From assembly GCA_973895155.1 (NCBI GenBank), contig OZ316893.1, positions 2,480,001-2,544,000 on the forward strand: a stretch of DNA of 64,000 nt, given 5' to 3'. Below are positions 44,830-56,319 of the stretch, piece by piece (the first letter of the stretch is position 1; each line of letters starts with the position of its first letter). Origin of the DNA: Marsupella aquatica (lineage: Eukaryota > Marchantiophyta). Under the pieces are notes generated by a model, which was given only the letters and a program-made list of their open reading frames with translations, did not search any database and had not been told where the DNA came from. The translations under genes and the position numbers were made by a program.

Positions 44830-45230
44830 ACCAGATTAACCAGAAAGTGGAAGCAGGAATCTTACACTTCCTCCCAAACATTTGTACTCCCCTGACTGTC
44901 CCTTCTTATCTGGTTTGAGAGCCATTTTGTCGGCTTCAAATCGAGTATCTCAAAAATTGTCCTCGATTTCAAGCTTGGAAAGTTCGTAGACTTCTGCGTT
45001 GGAACATCTATTTTGTACAGGGAATTTCACAGTCGTGGTGTGAGTCTCTCGACCGTCCACAAGGACCCGTATTTGACTCAACAATTCTTGATGAACTCAT
45101 TCTTGATGTTCAGTGTGAGCGATCGAGGAATCTGCTTCAAAGAAGCCGGCACGTGGAATTTGAAAGTCAAATCAAGATGAAACTGATATAATGACTCTCC
45201 AAACCAACTGTAGATACGGTGTCCCTTGGT
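44830..45230 (-). pseudogene. Unidentified coding remnant (frameshifted)
   Basis: On the minus strand, after an acceptor-like TCTCTTACCAAG near 45226, a frame reads HRIYSWFGESLYQFHLDLTF and continues with alternating hydrophobic/polar text typical of a beta-rich domain, until a stop near 45075. The sense text resumes one frame over (QIRVLVDGRETHTTTVKFPV), as if one base were missing. It then has a further in-frame TGA near 44950 and ends near 44835 (GGSVRFLLPLSG). The codon pattern looks genuinely protein-derived, but I do not recognise the family. The extracellular domain of TRPML/polycystin-type channels is a loose guess only. Confidence 0.35.
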
Positions 45231-45377
45231 AAGAGACACACTTCTTCGGTTACTAATTTATGTGGATGTCTTTTAACATGTGTGAACTAATCGTTGCTTT
45301 TTCAGAATCATTTCTAAGTGACTTGAAGCTTGAGGCAGAATTTGAGAGTACGACGAGATTACGTACATTGTGAGATT

Positions 45378-45611
45378 TCAATTACTCGACACTACGAATG
45401 CACTGAAGAAAACCTGAGAACCCATCCCTTCAGGAAATTCTTCAAAGCTTTTGCTGAGAAAGACCCAGACTGACTTGTGCCAAGGTTCTTGTAAGGAGAG
45501 GCAGAAACGCAGCACAGAGCCAAGTCCCACATCTTCTGTTTTAGCAATTGGATTGTAGTGAATACAGAACACAAAACGAGAAAACAGGAACCGAGGAGTA
45601 AGGAGACGCAC
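45378..45611 (-). other. Possible exon, unidentified
   Basis: An open frame with plausible protein text (EPWHKSVWVFLSKSFEEFPE) ends at a donor-like GTCGA|GTAATTG. It lies just upstream, in minus-strand order, of the remnant at 44830-45230 and could be part of the same former gene. No family recognised. Confidence 0.25.
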
Positions 45612-45657
45612 AAATTAGGTGACTCAATCTTTTTATCTCAAAACAGCCACCCTCTTC

Positions 45658-45843
45658 CTACAAACCCAATTTACCAATGTACTCGTTGTTCATGACTTCG
45701 ACACCATGCTAGCAAGGTTAAAGTATGGAGGAACAACAAATGAACACCCCATTGCTTGTCCTGCAACCCTATTTAACTCATTCGCTAGTTGTTGGTGACT
45801 TAGACACCAAGCGCAAGATCAGGGTAGGGAGGAACGAGGAATG
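45658..45843. repeat. Diverged direct repeat, about 85-bp units
   Basis: Two copies (about 45659-45745 and 45767-45843) share GTTGTT..TGACTT(C/A)GACACCA(T/A)GC and GTA(T/G)GGAGGAAC. Confidence 0.7.
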
Positions 45844-45872
45844 ATCACCACAAGGATTGCAACTATCCAGCT

Positions 45873-46070
45873 TCAGAAGTCCACAGGGTCGATCGGGCTT
45901 GGGACAGGAATCAAGCCCAAATAATCCGCAAGCTTCATCAGAGGGCAATCAAGCAGCAACCCGCTCATGAACCAGACTACGTTTGGGCGAATCGAGTAGA
46001 CCAGCTCCATAGTCCTGCAGGGTCCGCCAAACCTACTGGAGAGGTCAGCAGTCAGCAGGGGCATCGAGAA
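45873..46070 (-). other. Possible terminal exon, unidentified
   Basis: After acceptor-like CTGACCTCTCCAG or GGACCCTGCAG, a frame reads TMELVYSIRPNVVWFMSGLL and runs to a TGA at 45873-45875 after PSPIDPVDF. The text looks protein-like, but no family is recognised and no upstream exon could be joined with confidence. Confidence 0.25.
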
Positions 46071-48475
46071 TCTTACTTTTACTGTGATGCATGTTGTGAA
46101 ACCCACAAACGAACAAAGCCCGAATCGAGAAAAAAAAAAAAACTTTCTGCCAGAGTAGAGTAGAGTGCCCACGCGCAGGCTGGATCATGGGCGGAGGAAA
46201 GGGTCCTTCAATTCTGGACCAGGAGGAGGAAATCAAAAGATCCGAGGACATGAAGTATGGGCCTCTCATCGCCTGGGCACGTGCTGACGGCTTATTCTCT
46301 TCACTTCTTATTGGCGTCGATGATTTCCAAGCTCCTTTCCAATCCGCCATCCTTCAGCGCCCATCAACTTTCTTTATTATTAGGGGGTCTCAACTCTAGC
46401 CCTGGGCACTAGCCAACCTTTGTTATTGTTAGGGGTCTCAAATGTAGCCTGCACCACCAGCAGTCTCATGGCCATCCAAGCTTGGGTTTGGAGGGCCTCG
46501 GCCAGAAAAATGTAAAAAACAATCCCTGAGCCTAACCTGCACACTCATGAGGTATTCTATAATGCGAGGAAACAGAAATTTTGTTAGCGAGGAGAGTGTT
46601 GTTAGCAAGACACTTGTGGTTTTAAATTTCATTTGCTATTTGCTGCCTTTTATATATTTTGTGTGTTGTTTATGACTCCAGATGACTACAGTAGTGAGAT
46701 AGCTAGTAAAAAGAGGAGTCCCCGAAATGGATGTTATCAACCAGGTTACTGTTAGCTAGACAATTGGATATAGAAAAATTAAGGGTCATGTGGATAAAAA
46801 TTTTCCTTGCACGCTACAATGACCCCTGGCTGTTACAGGACCCAAAAATATGAACTCAACAAATCTTTTCTCCAATTGAACTCACAGGATTTCACTGTTT
46901 TCCTATGGCCAGGTCCCATGGCTGCAGCCTGGCTATTATAGGACCCAAACATATGAATTCAACATATCTATTGTTCTAGTCAAACTCACCCAAGGGCTGG
47001 CCCCTTCTAAGACCATGCTATTTTAACTTATTAATAATAAATTGCATTGTACTTTATTTAGAGTACTGAACTAGTTTATGAAATAGAAGTTATCCCATAG
47101 TATTCAAATGAGACAAGATAAATTCAACTAGTTTATGAAATAGAAGCTATCCCATAGTATTCAAATAAGACAAGATAAGGAGAAAAACGTGTATAGCAGT
47201 CTCATTAGAGGCACTGGTCCTATCCAGTGGAAGAGAAAATGGTATATATTTGAGGCCCCCTATTGATAGATTTCTCTTGGTTGCAGCGCCCAAGTCCCAC
47301 CTGGCCAGCTTGCCCAATTGGCCGAATTACCAGTCCTTTTTTTCGAATGAGGATCTTGCTGATTTCCAAGGGTTTCTTGTAGTTATTAAATTGAAGTTTG
47401 ACAAATGTACACCCCTAGAACTGATAATCGTACACACCAACCCACATCATGACATGTGTCCAAGTATGGGCTGCAATTCCAGTTTTGAAATTTTGATACG
47501 CTTGTGGGAACCGGGTAACTCTAATTATCTTATTTTATGTGATCCGTTACTCTCCTTGCCCAAAGTATTAGCACTATCAATTGAAAATTCTGCTCAATAC
47601 CTCTTGCACAGGAAGGGTTCCCTTACTCACCCAAAGTGCCATGTCCTCCCCTATTACACAACAATAATCTAATTATCAAATTTTTTGTTTAAAAAGTGCA
47701 ATCCCGTCCTAATGTTTCACTGTAGAAGTAGATCATGAACTGTAGACTTTGATAGCTAAAGGATAGAATGTTGATAAACACCATCTAGAAGGACTGGTGG
47801 ATCATTTGGTTTTTGTTTGTTTCCATTACTCAATTTTCTTGGGTTTGTGAGCCCTATAGTCCAAGGACTTTGTGTCACTAGGCAGTGTATGATTTTCTCC
47901 TGTAAGTCAGGGGAATGACATTCAATGTCTTCCTCTGGGGAGAAGTATCTCTCATGCTACCTCTCCCCACCTCAACTGCCTATCCTGTGCCAAAGATAAA
48001 ACACTTTACTCAACACATTCAATATCACTCTGCATATTCAAAACTTCATAACCAGAGAGGACCTTTTGAAAGACATGCATACTTCTCAGTCCAAGAAGCA
48101 TGACTACATGACCTGCAGATCATTACGCCATGCTTAACCTTGTGGAAACCTTGTGGGAATGAGGTCCCAACACATTTGAACAATGACCAATATAAGTAAA
48201 CAACCTGATGAACAACCCCATCATAGTTGCAGGTGTCAAGGGCTCGGTTGTTCTTATATGCTACAAGTGTTCAGAAGAAAAAGTATCCGCAACATCAAAA
48301 TTGGAAACCAATATCTTTGTGGGAACCCAGTCATGCAATACCACACATGGAACCTTTCATTTCCAGAGTTGCATATTTGGTCAAAGTGAGTAGAGGCACT
48401 TACCACAATTCACAATTTTGGAGGTTACACAGGGGGAATGATGTACACTGAAAGTTTCAGAAACAGGGTGGTGGA
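46071..48475. other. Intergenic with short duplications
   Basis: No gene recognised. There are related segments around CCTGGCT(G/A)TTA(C/T)AGGACCCAAA (46828 and 46928), paired TTATT(A/G)TTAGGGG(G)TCTCAA motifs (46376 and 46423), and the 53-bp duplication at 47069-47178 listed separately. Confidence 0.5.
47069..47178. repeat. 53-bp direct duplication
   Basis: Copies at 47069-47121 and 47126-47178, starting AACTAGTTTATGAAATAGAA, differ at only two bases and are separated by four bases. Confidence 0.92.
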
Positions 48476-48900
48476 CTACCCCTCAGGCACATGAAAAAAG
48501 TAATCTGGCTTGGCAATGACAAAACTTTGTTCGCACACTACATAATTTAGCAAAGTGTGTCTTGCCATATTGTCATTCCAAATGTCATCCCCCAATGTCA
48601 TCATCCTCACAAGAAGAACCAGTCCTAAATATTGTCCATAGTATTCTACACTAATCCACACAGCCCTGCTAGGCTCAGAGAGTGCCACACGTCTTTTGGC
48701 GGCATCCCTCTCAACCCAAACAATCTGGGCTTGCCATGAGACTGCACGTAAGTTATATAATTTGAGACCCCCTAATACCTCTGTTGGCAGATTGATTGAA
48801 ATGATCATATCAATGTTCACTTCACCTCTAGACTTATCCAGTTACAGGCTCAGACACGTCAGAATATCCAACCTCAAAGATAATTGTTGATCAGTCACTC
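48476..48900 (-). pseudogene. Possible LINE reverse-transcriptase thumb remnant
   Basis: On the minus strand, one frame reads LPTEVLGGLKLYNLRAVSWQ followed by IVWVERDAAKRR. This resembles the LP..xGGLGL.(N/D)L...xW motif after the palm of LINE reverse transcriptases. An in-frame TAA near 48844 interrupts the upstream part (TDQQLSLRLDILTCLSL). The sequence is not a close relative of the LINE at the window ends. Assignment rests on this motif only. Confidence 0.35.
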
Positions 48901-49200
48901 CTGCTTCTTGGAAAGGAGAAATTGCCTTCCTTGGAGACATTAGTGGCTCATTTCGCACCAACTGTATCCATTAATTCCCAACCCTACTAGTGCATGCTTA
49001 AGTCTCTTATCTAACTGTATAATCTGAGTAGAATGCTAGTCTTATCTTAACTTAACTAACTACACAATGGCGATAGACTCTTTAGGGCCTATGGTATAAA
49101 CTTCTAGACCATGACTCTCGGGTCTGGCTGACGTTGAAAGTGCAAGTGGAAAAATGGAAATTGGAGAATAGAGTGAGTCTCTGAAAATTGTGATTGGCCC
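48901..49200. other. Intergenic, nothing recognised
   Basis: Short unique stretch with no gene or repeat that I can see. Confidence 0.5.
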
Positions 49201-51400
49201 TATCCCCTCTATTTACATTCAAAGAACTTACACTCAAGGTGCTTTACAAGACCTTGGGGGTAGTTTCACTGCTTTTCTACCAAACCTAATCTCTGTGCCC
49301 CCAGAATAAGATAGTCTACCAGGGCTTAGAGAGAGTTTTAAATCATTTATGCCCCCAAGGTCTTGTAAAGCAAACTCCAGCAAATAGTGCTTGAGTTATT
49401 TGCTAAGAAACAACTTGAGGACCCACTCCACCCAAAAGTGAGGTAGTTCTTTGGCTATCTCCCTTCTTGCTGTGACACCAGAAAATCTGATGAAGGACAC
49501 GTGGGTCCACTTTTAATGTCAAACACTCAAGGGCGTGGAGTTATTTGGCTCCCTCTCTTCTTGTTGTGACAGGAGAACATCTGTTGAGGGACATGTGGGT
49601 CCACTTATAATGTGAAACACTCAAAGTGAGTGGACCAAGCTGCCAGATCAGGAGACCTCCAAGTGAGGTGGTATAAAAACTGAAACAAGACTGTGCTCCA
49701 CATAAACTTGGCCCCCACCTTATTCCATGTAGGATTGGCAATAGTTTAGAAAGTAACTGCCTCCAATGTTTTGTATGTAATCTCCAGCAATAGCTTTGCA
49801 ATGGATGGCCCTGATCACATCTTCAAGACCCAAAAAATAGGAAACTGTCCCAAATGTCTTGTAAGAGCATCTCCAACCCAACTAGGGTTTGTTACTATAT
49901 TGAGTGTTGACAAAACCCAGTAAAGAACCAGGGTGAGTACCTGACTTTTTGCATTTTCTTTACTGGGTTACTCACTCATTCAAATTCTATCAGGTTTTCA
50001 GGATATGGGTTTTTGTGTTACTGGATCTGCATATAGAAGAGATTATACAATAGACGACTCCTTACTGCGTATGTTATTAAGGATTTCAAGATATCAATCT
50101 ACACTTGCTACATGCTGATCAATACATGGTGTTAGTCTATGGTTGTCAGATTTTTGATACATGCTGTTTAGTGAGAATTGAGGATAATTTTCAGTTTGGT
50201 CATGTAGATGCGTACTCTGAACTAAGAAAAAGACATTTTTTGACTAGGTATTTAATGGCATCCCGCTAATTGCCCATAAAAAACCAATGGCCATATAAGT
50301 ATTTAGGATAACACTAATTGATTTAAACAAAATCTTTGTGTATGGAGTGACATATTACGCGGTATCTTGTCACATTTTGATGTGAAAAGTATTGGGACGT
50401 TGGTCACTGTACCTAGTAAGCAAAACCCCCTTGGATTAGTGATGCATTAAAGCCCACAGACCTTGCTTAACAAGACAGTGGGGCCATTTGTGAACTTTTC
50501 ACCAAAGCAAACTCTAGAGCAATTTCATATACAAAAGATAGTGTTGAGATGCTCTAAAGCCACCTTACTTTACAAGACGGCGGGGGCATTTTGTGAACTT
50601 TTCACTAAAGCAAATCGGAGGGCCATTTTAGGTAATATTATCATAGTGTTAGAGATGCTCTAAAGCCACACTGCTTTACAAGACGTGGGGAATTTGTGGG
50701 CTTTTGCACCAAAGAAAACTGGAGGGCCATTTCATATACTAAGATAGTGTCTAGGGGCTAAAAGAGTTGTTGGAATCCTTTTATGCCCCCAAGTCTGTAA
50801 AACTAATTAGATCAAGTGGTGCTAGAATAATTTGCTAAGAGTCAAGCTGGGACCCACTCCTCCACCTAGAACTAGCGTAATTCTTTGGCTGGAGACCTTC
50901 TGCCTCTCACATGGGAAGATCTGATGAAGGACTTGTGGGTCCACTTTCAATGCAAACAACTCAAAACAAGAATGGACCAAGCTGCCGGATGAAGACCTTC
51001 AACATACGTGGTCTACAAACTGGGATAAAATTGTGCAATAAATAAGCAAAATTTGGGCCCCACTCCATACCCTGCAATAGAAACAACTGCCTGGACACAT
51101 AAGTAGTCTAAAACTAGGATAAAATTGTGCTCCACATATGCAAAATTTGGGGCCCACCAAAGAAACTGGCCCTAACATTTTATATATTGCACTACAGCTC
51201 AGCTACAGTATATTTCCCCAATGAGTGTCCCTGATCACATTTTGGAAACCATAAAAGAATTGAAGCTGGCCCTAGCATTTTGTATATTGAACTACAGCTC
51301 AGCTATATCTCCCCAATGAATGGCTTTGATCAAATCTTGAAAACCATGAAAGAATTGAAATTGTCCAAGCTGCCGTAAAGCCACCCTCAAGCTAGTCAAT
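49201..51400. repeat. Complex repeat region with inverted and tandem units
   Basis: A 20-bp perfect inverted repeat (GCTTTACAAGACCTTGGGGG at 49241-49260, complement at 49352-49371). Three related segments around GTGGGTCCACTT(T/A)(T/C)AATG (49502, 49598, 50936), with the latter two continuing GGACCAAGCTGCC(A/G)GAT. Three tandem units of about 105 bp at 50455-50757 and a repeated GCATTTTGTATATTGAACTACAGCTCAGCTA near 51170-51310. The TTTACAAGAC core is shared among them. It is probably a cluster of one non-autonomous element family; no coding capacity is visible. Confidence 0.65.
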
Positions 51401-54400
51401 CAAAGCCCGCATTCCTACAGCAAATCCTTTTGTGGGATCCCATACGGGACCCCCAATCTCTGCCAAATAGGCTCAAGAGAAGAGTGAATGTTGGACTAAG
51501 TACTAAATAAATAAATGTACTTCTGTGGGTGAGATAATACGTGTCTACCAGTCTACAGAAGTTTGACATGTGAGAACTGAAAAGTATTCAGGACTGCACT
51601 CAACGATAGTTTATCAGCTAATTATTTTGTTCTTCGTAGTTATTTGAGAGATGAGGTTGCTTATTCTAAAATCTCGAATGATGTGATGAGAATCTATCCA
51701 CTGAGGGCTCAACAAAAAACTCACGGTCCCAGCACATGCACTTATTACAATTTGGGGTATTTTATTGGGGAAGTGTGGGTGAGACGGTAGATGTTCCATG
51801 TACACAAGTTTGACACATGGCGGACTCAAGTGTTGTGCTCTACCAACTTATAACGAGGTTTGCTTCTGTTGTTATAAAGAGGAGGACCAAGAAAGGGCGA
51901 CACGTAGAGGAAAATAAAGTTATTCCCTTTCATTGGCGAGAATATATGAAGCCTGCTATAGGTGTCGATCCATCAATATTTATGTAGCAGAATCATTAAA
52001 ACAAATAAAGAACTACGAGACAAATAAGCAGTAGGCCCCCTCCCAAACTCAATAGAAAACATTGGAAATGTCTATGACTACAGGAGCTTGAACGCCCGAG
52101 CAAATATTGTTAGACGAATGATTAGTACCAGTGCGAGTTCCAGAAGTGTCCCAGATTCATGGTCTAGAGTGATAGACGGTAGGCCCTTATTTTAGCCTCC
52201 CATTGGGCTTTATTAGATAGATAATCCATATCCCATATTAGATAGACATAGACAATTATGGGTCACACTTCCCCGCACTACAATAAGTGACTAGTGCGTG
52301 TCTTTACTTTCTGTCACTCTACGAGCCCCATTCCATTTAGTGCTGGCCCCCAAGCGCCCAGATCATCGAGTAAGATTGCCACCTTTGAAAATCTGGGGTG
52401 TTCCACTCTTCCACTCAAGCAGTTTGGGGGGTAACACACTAAACCATCCTTGAATTGCAGCTTCTAAAAGGGATAGGTCATGAGACACTCTAACAAGGAA
52501 GAATGCTCTAAGCCACAAGCAGCAGTAATTGGGGCAGTAGTAAAACAAAATTAAAAAATCTAGAGCTACAAATTAAAGCATCTTGTGTAAAATGTAACAG
52601 TTGTTTTTTCTGTTGGTTGTTTTGCTTTACCTTGAGGATTCTTTCTTAATGGAGACAATTTGTTAACTGCTTGGACATATCTAGATTCTTGGGAAGGAGT
52701 ACTCTTTAGTACATGCCTGAACTCAACAACTGGGGAACTGTTCTTCCACAATAGCCTCAAGATTCAAGAAATTTGGTCAAAATCTTTAAGAACCTTTTAG
52801 CTACTAAACTAGTCCCAACCTTTCTTCACATAAATTCTTGCAGAAATGTGGAAAACTTGTAGTAAACAAACTTTTTGGGGGACCACTGGCTTCGCTACTC
52901 CAAATGTAACAATACTGTTTTGGGACTTCTCCTACTGCCGGTCTCGCTATTAATTATTTTCTTGAGAAGCTAGGTGACAAACTCACATCATTTCATTTTC
53001 TTCCATTAACACAGGAGAGCTTCAAGAAACTTCTTTCCATACACAACAATTTTCTTTATCAATTTACATTATTTATTGGAATCAATCTGATCTAATCCTT
53101 CAAGAAACTCGAATGCGCAGTGTTCTTCTCGTTTTGAAAGGCCTAATCCACAACATTTCTCCCTTGTGGCTATCAGTTTCTTACAATGGCTTTCTACGAT
53201 GGGACTTCCTTCTCCTCTTTCAGGCCTAGCCAAGGTAGGCTCAATTTACCCAGTCACCACCCCATGCCCTTCTGAGACCTCCCTCCTAAATTAACTGCAC
53301 TGAGTGCACCTCAATGACCAAAACAAATGTTCACTTTAAACGATAGAATCCCTTCTTGCTTTCCTCCTTTTATAGCCCCACATCCTATACTTCTTCCCCT
53401 GAGGTGGCTAGGTGCCAAAACTTCGGCCACTTTGGTGTTGATTCAATCTCTACCAATGTTATATTGTTATAGCTAGAACGTCCTTGTGAAATGTAGGGCC
53501 CCCATCCCTTAGCCTGCAGGCACTAAAATAAGAATAACACCTAAAGTCAAACCACTTTTTGTGTTTTGGTTTTTCCGTTTAGGCAAGTAGGGCAGTGTCC
53601 AAGATGTCAGAAGGGATGCCCATGCCATCTTTAGCCTAGGGTTTAAAGAACACACCATTATATGGTAGGTAACATGCAAGGAAACTTCCTTTGTATTTTC
53701 ATCGAAGGTTTGGGGCATAGCCCTAGCCAGCCTGAAAACAAGTGGTTAAGGTTACGATTTCCCCAAGGACAGTTTTCCTAACGCTCACAAGGATGGGTTT
53801 TGATTATGTGCTGTAACCTCCTGGTGCTTGCCGCCCTCAGGGATTACACCCTTCCACCCCATGAGTTACCCTATACTATCCACCTAGCCTCCTCAAGGTC
53901 GGAACAACCCAGACAGTACCATACTAGTGCTGGGCACACCGGGCCATGCAGCTCTGCAATTCAGTTTTTCAGGTGGTTTCTAAACAGCTCAATCAATAAC
54001 TAAAACCAAATTCCAATCAAACTTGCAATTGCATTAACCTTCATATTCCTTTGTATTGAAGAATGATCCCATCTTACAGAGTGAAACCTTTTTATTTCAA
54101 CCCCAACAGAGTGTGCATGGCAAAACGCTGAGTAGTTGCAAGGTGTCATCCCACACTACAGGAGCGAATTTCTTGGTGGGACTCCAAAATGAAAAGTGTT
54201 ACTCGATCAGATCCCTGAGTGATCGAGACCATTGATTAACCTTTCAACTTGCACAAAACCTTAGGGGTCCTATCAAGTGACACCTTTCATTTTGGGGTTC
54301 AATCAAGTAAATGCCTCAACACGGCACACCAGCCATTGTTTTTTCTAGTTTCAAACATGAGCCAAGGTGGCTATTATTTTACCCTCCAGACAAGCACAGG

Positions 54401-54524
54401 TCTGGTTATGGAGTATTTTCTTTCAATTATCCAATACTTCTAACTATTGTACACTATTTCCCTGGCTAACACTCCCCCATAGTGCATTAGGCGGTGGGTA
54501 ACAAAACATAAATTTTTAAATTGC
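51401..54524. other. Intergenic, no gene seen
   Basis: About 3 kb with only short unrelated open frames on both strands, no recognisable protein motif and no clear repeat. Intron-rich genes with short exons cannot be excluded. Confidence 0.5.
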
Positions 54525-54757
54525 AGTCTGCTGGTTTTAGGTAAGTGACTGGATAATTTTGGCCCACAAACGAACTAAGTGCCTCTCAATCCTAATTCAA
54601 GTCTACCTGGTTTTAGGTAAGTGAATTGGCTAATTTTGGCCCACTAAGGAACTACAGTAAGTGCCTCTCAATCCTAATTTCAGTCTGCCTGGTTTTAGGT
54701 AAGGTATTGGCTAATTTTGGCACACAAAAGAACTACAGAAAGTGCCTCTCAATCCTC
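54525..54757. repeat. About 80-bp tandem repeat, three copies
   Basis: Three head-to-tail units (starting about 54525, 54601 and 54683) share GTCT(G/A)C(C)TGGTTTTAGGTAAG, GGCTAATTTTGGC and AAGTGCCTCTCAATCCT. Each contains TTTTAGGTAAG, a good splice-donor match. They lie upstream of the leader of the gene at 56320. Confidence 0.85.
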
Positions 54758-56319
54758 TGTCCCCACATGGGGTAAGGTTAGGTTTACGTTGGGTTAAGTT
54801 AGGTAGAGTTAGGGGAGGCAGTACTCCTCTCCCTCCCCCCTTCCTCTCTCTTCTGTCGTTCTTGTTGTCTGTTCGCTCTCCGTCTGTTTTGGAGCAAAAC
54901 CATTCTCGTGTCGTTCTTCAATTTCGAGGGTATGGGCGATGGCGGATTGCAAGATGGCGTCACTGAGGGGAGGTCGGGGAGTGATGAGGCGGGGGCGCTA
55001 GCGAAAACTACAAAGGAGACCGAGTGATGGATCGATTGATTGAGCGTGCTCCGATCTTGACGCAGTTTTGGATGCGGAGGTGGCTCATCGGTGTCCCCTA
55101 CATAGGTGTGTTTTTGCCTCGACTTCCAGTGCTCAATTCCAATCATCGCTCCTCCTTTGTCGAGTAGGACTTAGCAGTAGTAAAGCAGAAGCGCCTCCCC
55201 TCCGTCTCGTCGTCTGTCCGATCGTCGAGAGCAATTTGTACATCAGCATCATCATCATCATCACTCTTCGTGTGTCGTTGCGAGTCCTTTCTTTTCCTTT
55301 CTTTTCTTTTCCGGTCCGTTCCGTTCCTTTCATTTCCTTTCCTTTCTCTGGGTGCGGTAGCGGTATTGGAGTTCTACGGGCTGTTGAACAGGGGAAGGAA
55401 ACACTCCGCTCGTGCGTTTCTTTAGGTTGTGCGAGGTCTGGCGCGAGGCCGTGATTGTTTGCGTGAGGGGAGTTTGCGGAGGTTGCGGAATCCATTTTCC
55501 GTTTTCGGGGGCGTTTGTCGTTCGCATTGATTTGCTATAGATATTAACCTCACAAGAAGGAAGAGGTTGCGGAGTCGTTTTAGGGGCTGGTGGGTTCTAT
55601 CAAGAGGAGTAGGAGGAGTTTGGCATGTGCTGGCGGCTTCTCGATGCCCTAGTAGTTCTGTCTCCAATTAGCGAGGTCTGGACGTCTATGCGTGCGTTCA
55701 CGCGAGCGAGCGGAGTTTTCGTATTCGTGGTCCTGATCGTTGATGCTCTTGAAATGTCGATCGCCATCGGATGAGTGATTTTGTTTTGCTTTGAATATGT
55801 GGAAGGTCGTTTACCTGAAGGCTTGAATCGTGAGTGCGTATGGAAGAAAGTGCGATGACCGCATCGATTTCTTTTCGATTTGAAGGATAGGTGGAGGCGC
55901 TTTGATTGGAAGACTTGTACCTACCGGTGTAGCGAAGGCGAAGAAAGGAAAAGAATGAGGGACGTTCATGGACTGCGTGCAGGGAGGTTGTTGTTGAGGA
56001 GTGCATCTTCTTTGCCGAGTAGAATACGAGGAAAAGGCATCATCGAGAGGTCATCATTAGGTCGGAAGCACGGGTCGTTGTTCTTGTTGCCTGGCCTGCT
56101 GCTGCTGCCACCTGCCATTTGGAAGAACAGTAGTCCAGTACAGGGACACGAGAGAGATCGGTACGGTAAACTCTCGCGGAGCAGAGTCTGAATTGAGTCG
56201 ACTTTTCCGGCTTGTTGGAGGACATCACGGGACAGGAGGGGAGTTATCTGTAGGTATCGGTTCTTTAATTTTGCATCGCCACTCTGGCGTTTAGAGTAGT
56301 AATCTAATCTAGTCTAATC
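54758..56319 (+). promoter_or_regulatory. Probable promoter and long 5' leader of the At1g01500-like gene
   Basis: CT-rich tracts (54825-54860, and CTTTTCCTTTCTTTTCTTTTCC near 55290) and a CATCATCATCATCATCA microsatellite (55244-55262) are typical of plant 5' UTRs. No other coding exon is evident; the open frames on either strand do not resemble known proteins. A 5' UTR intron is possible, but its borders cannot be fixed by eye. Confidence 0.4.
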
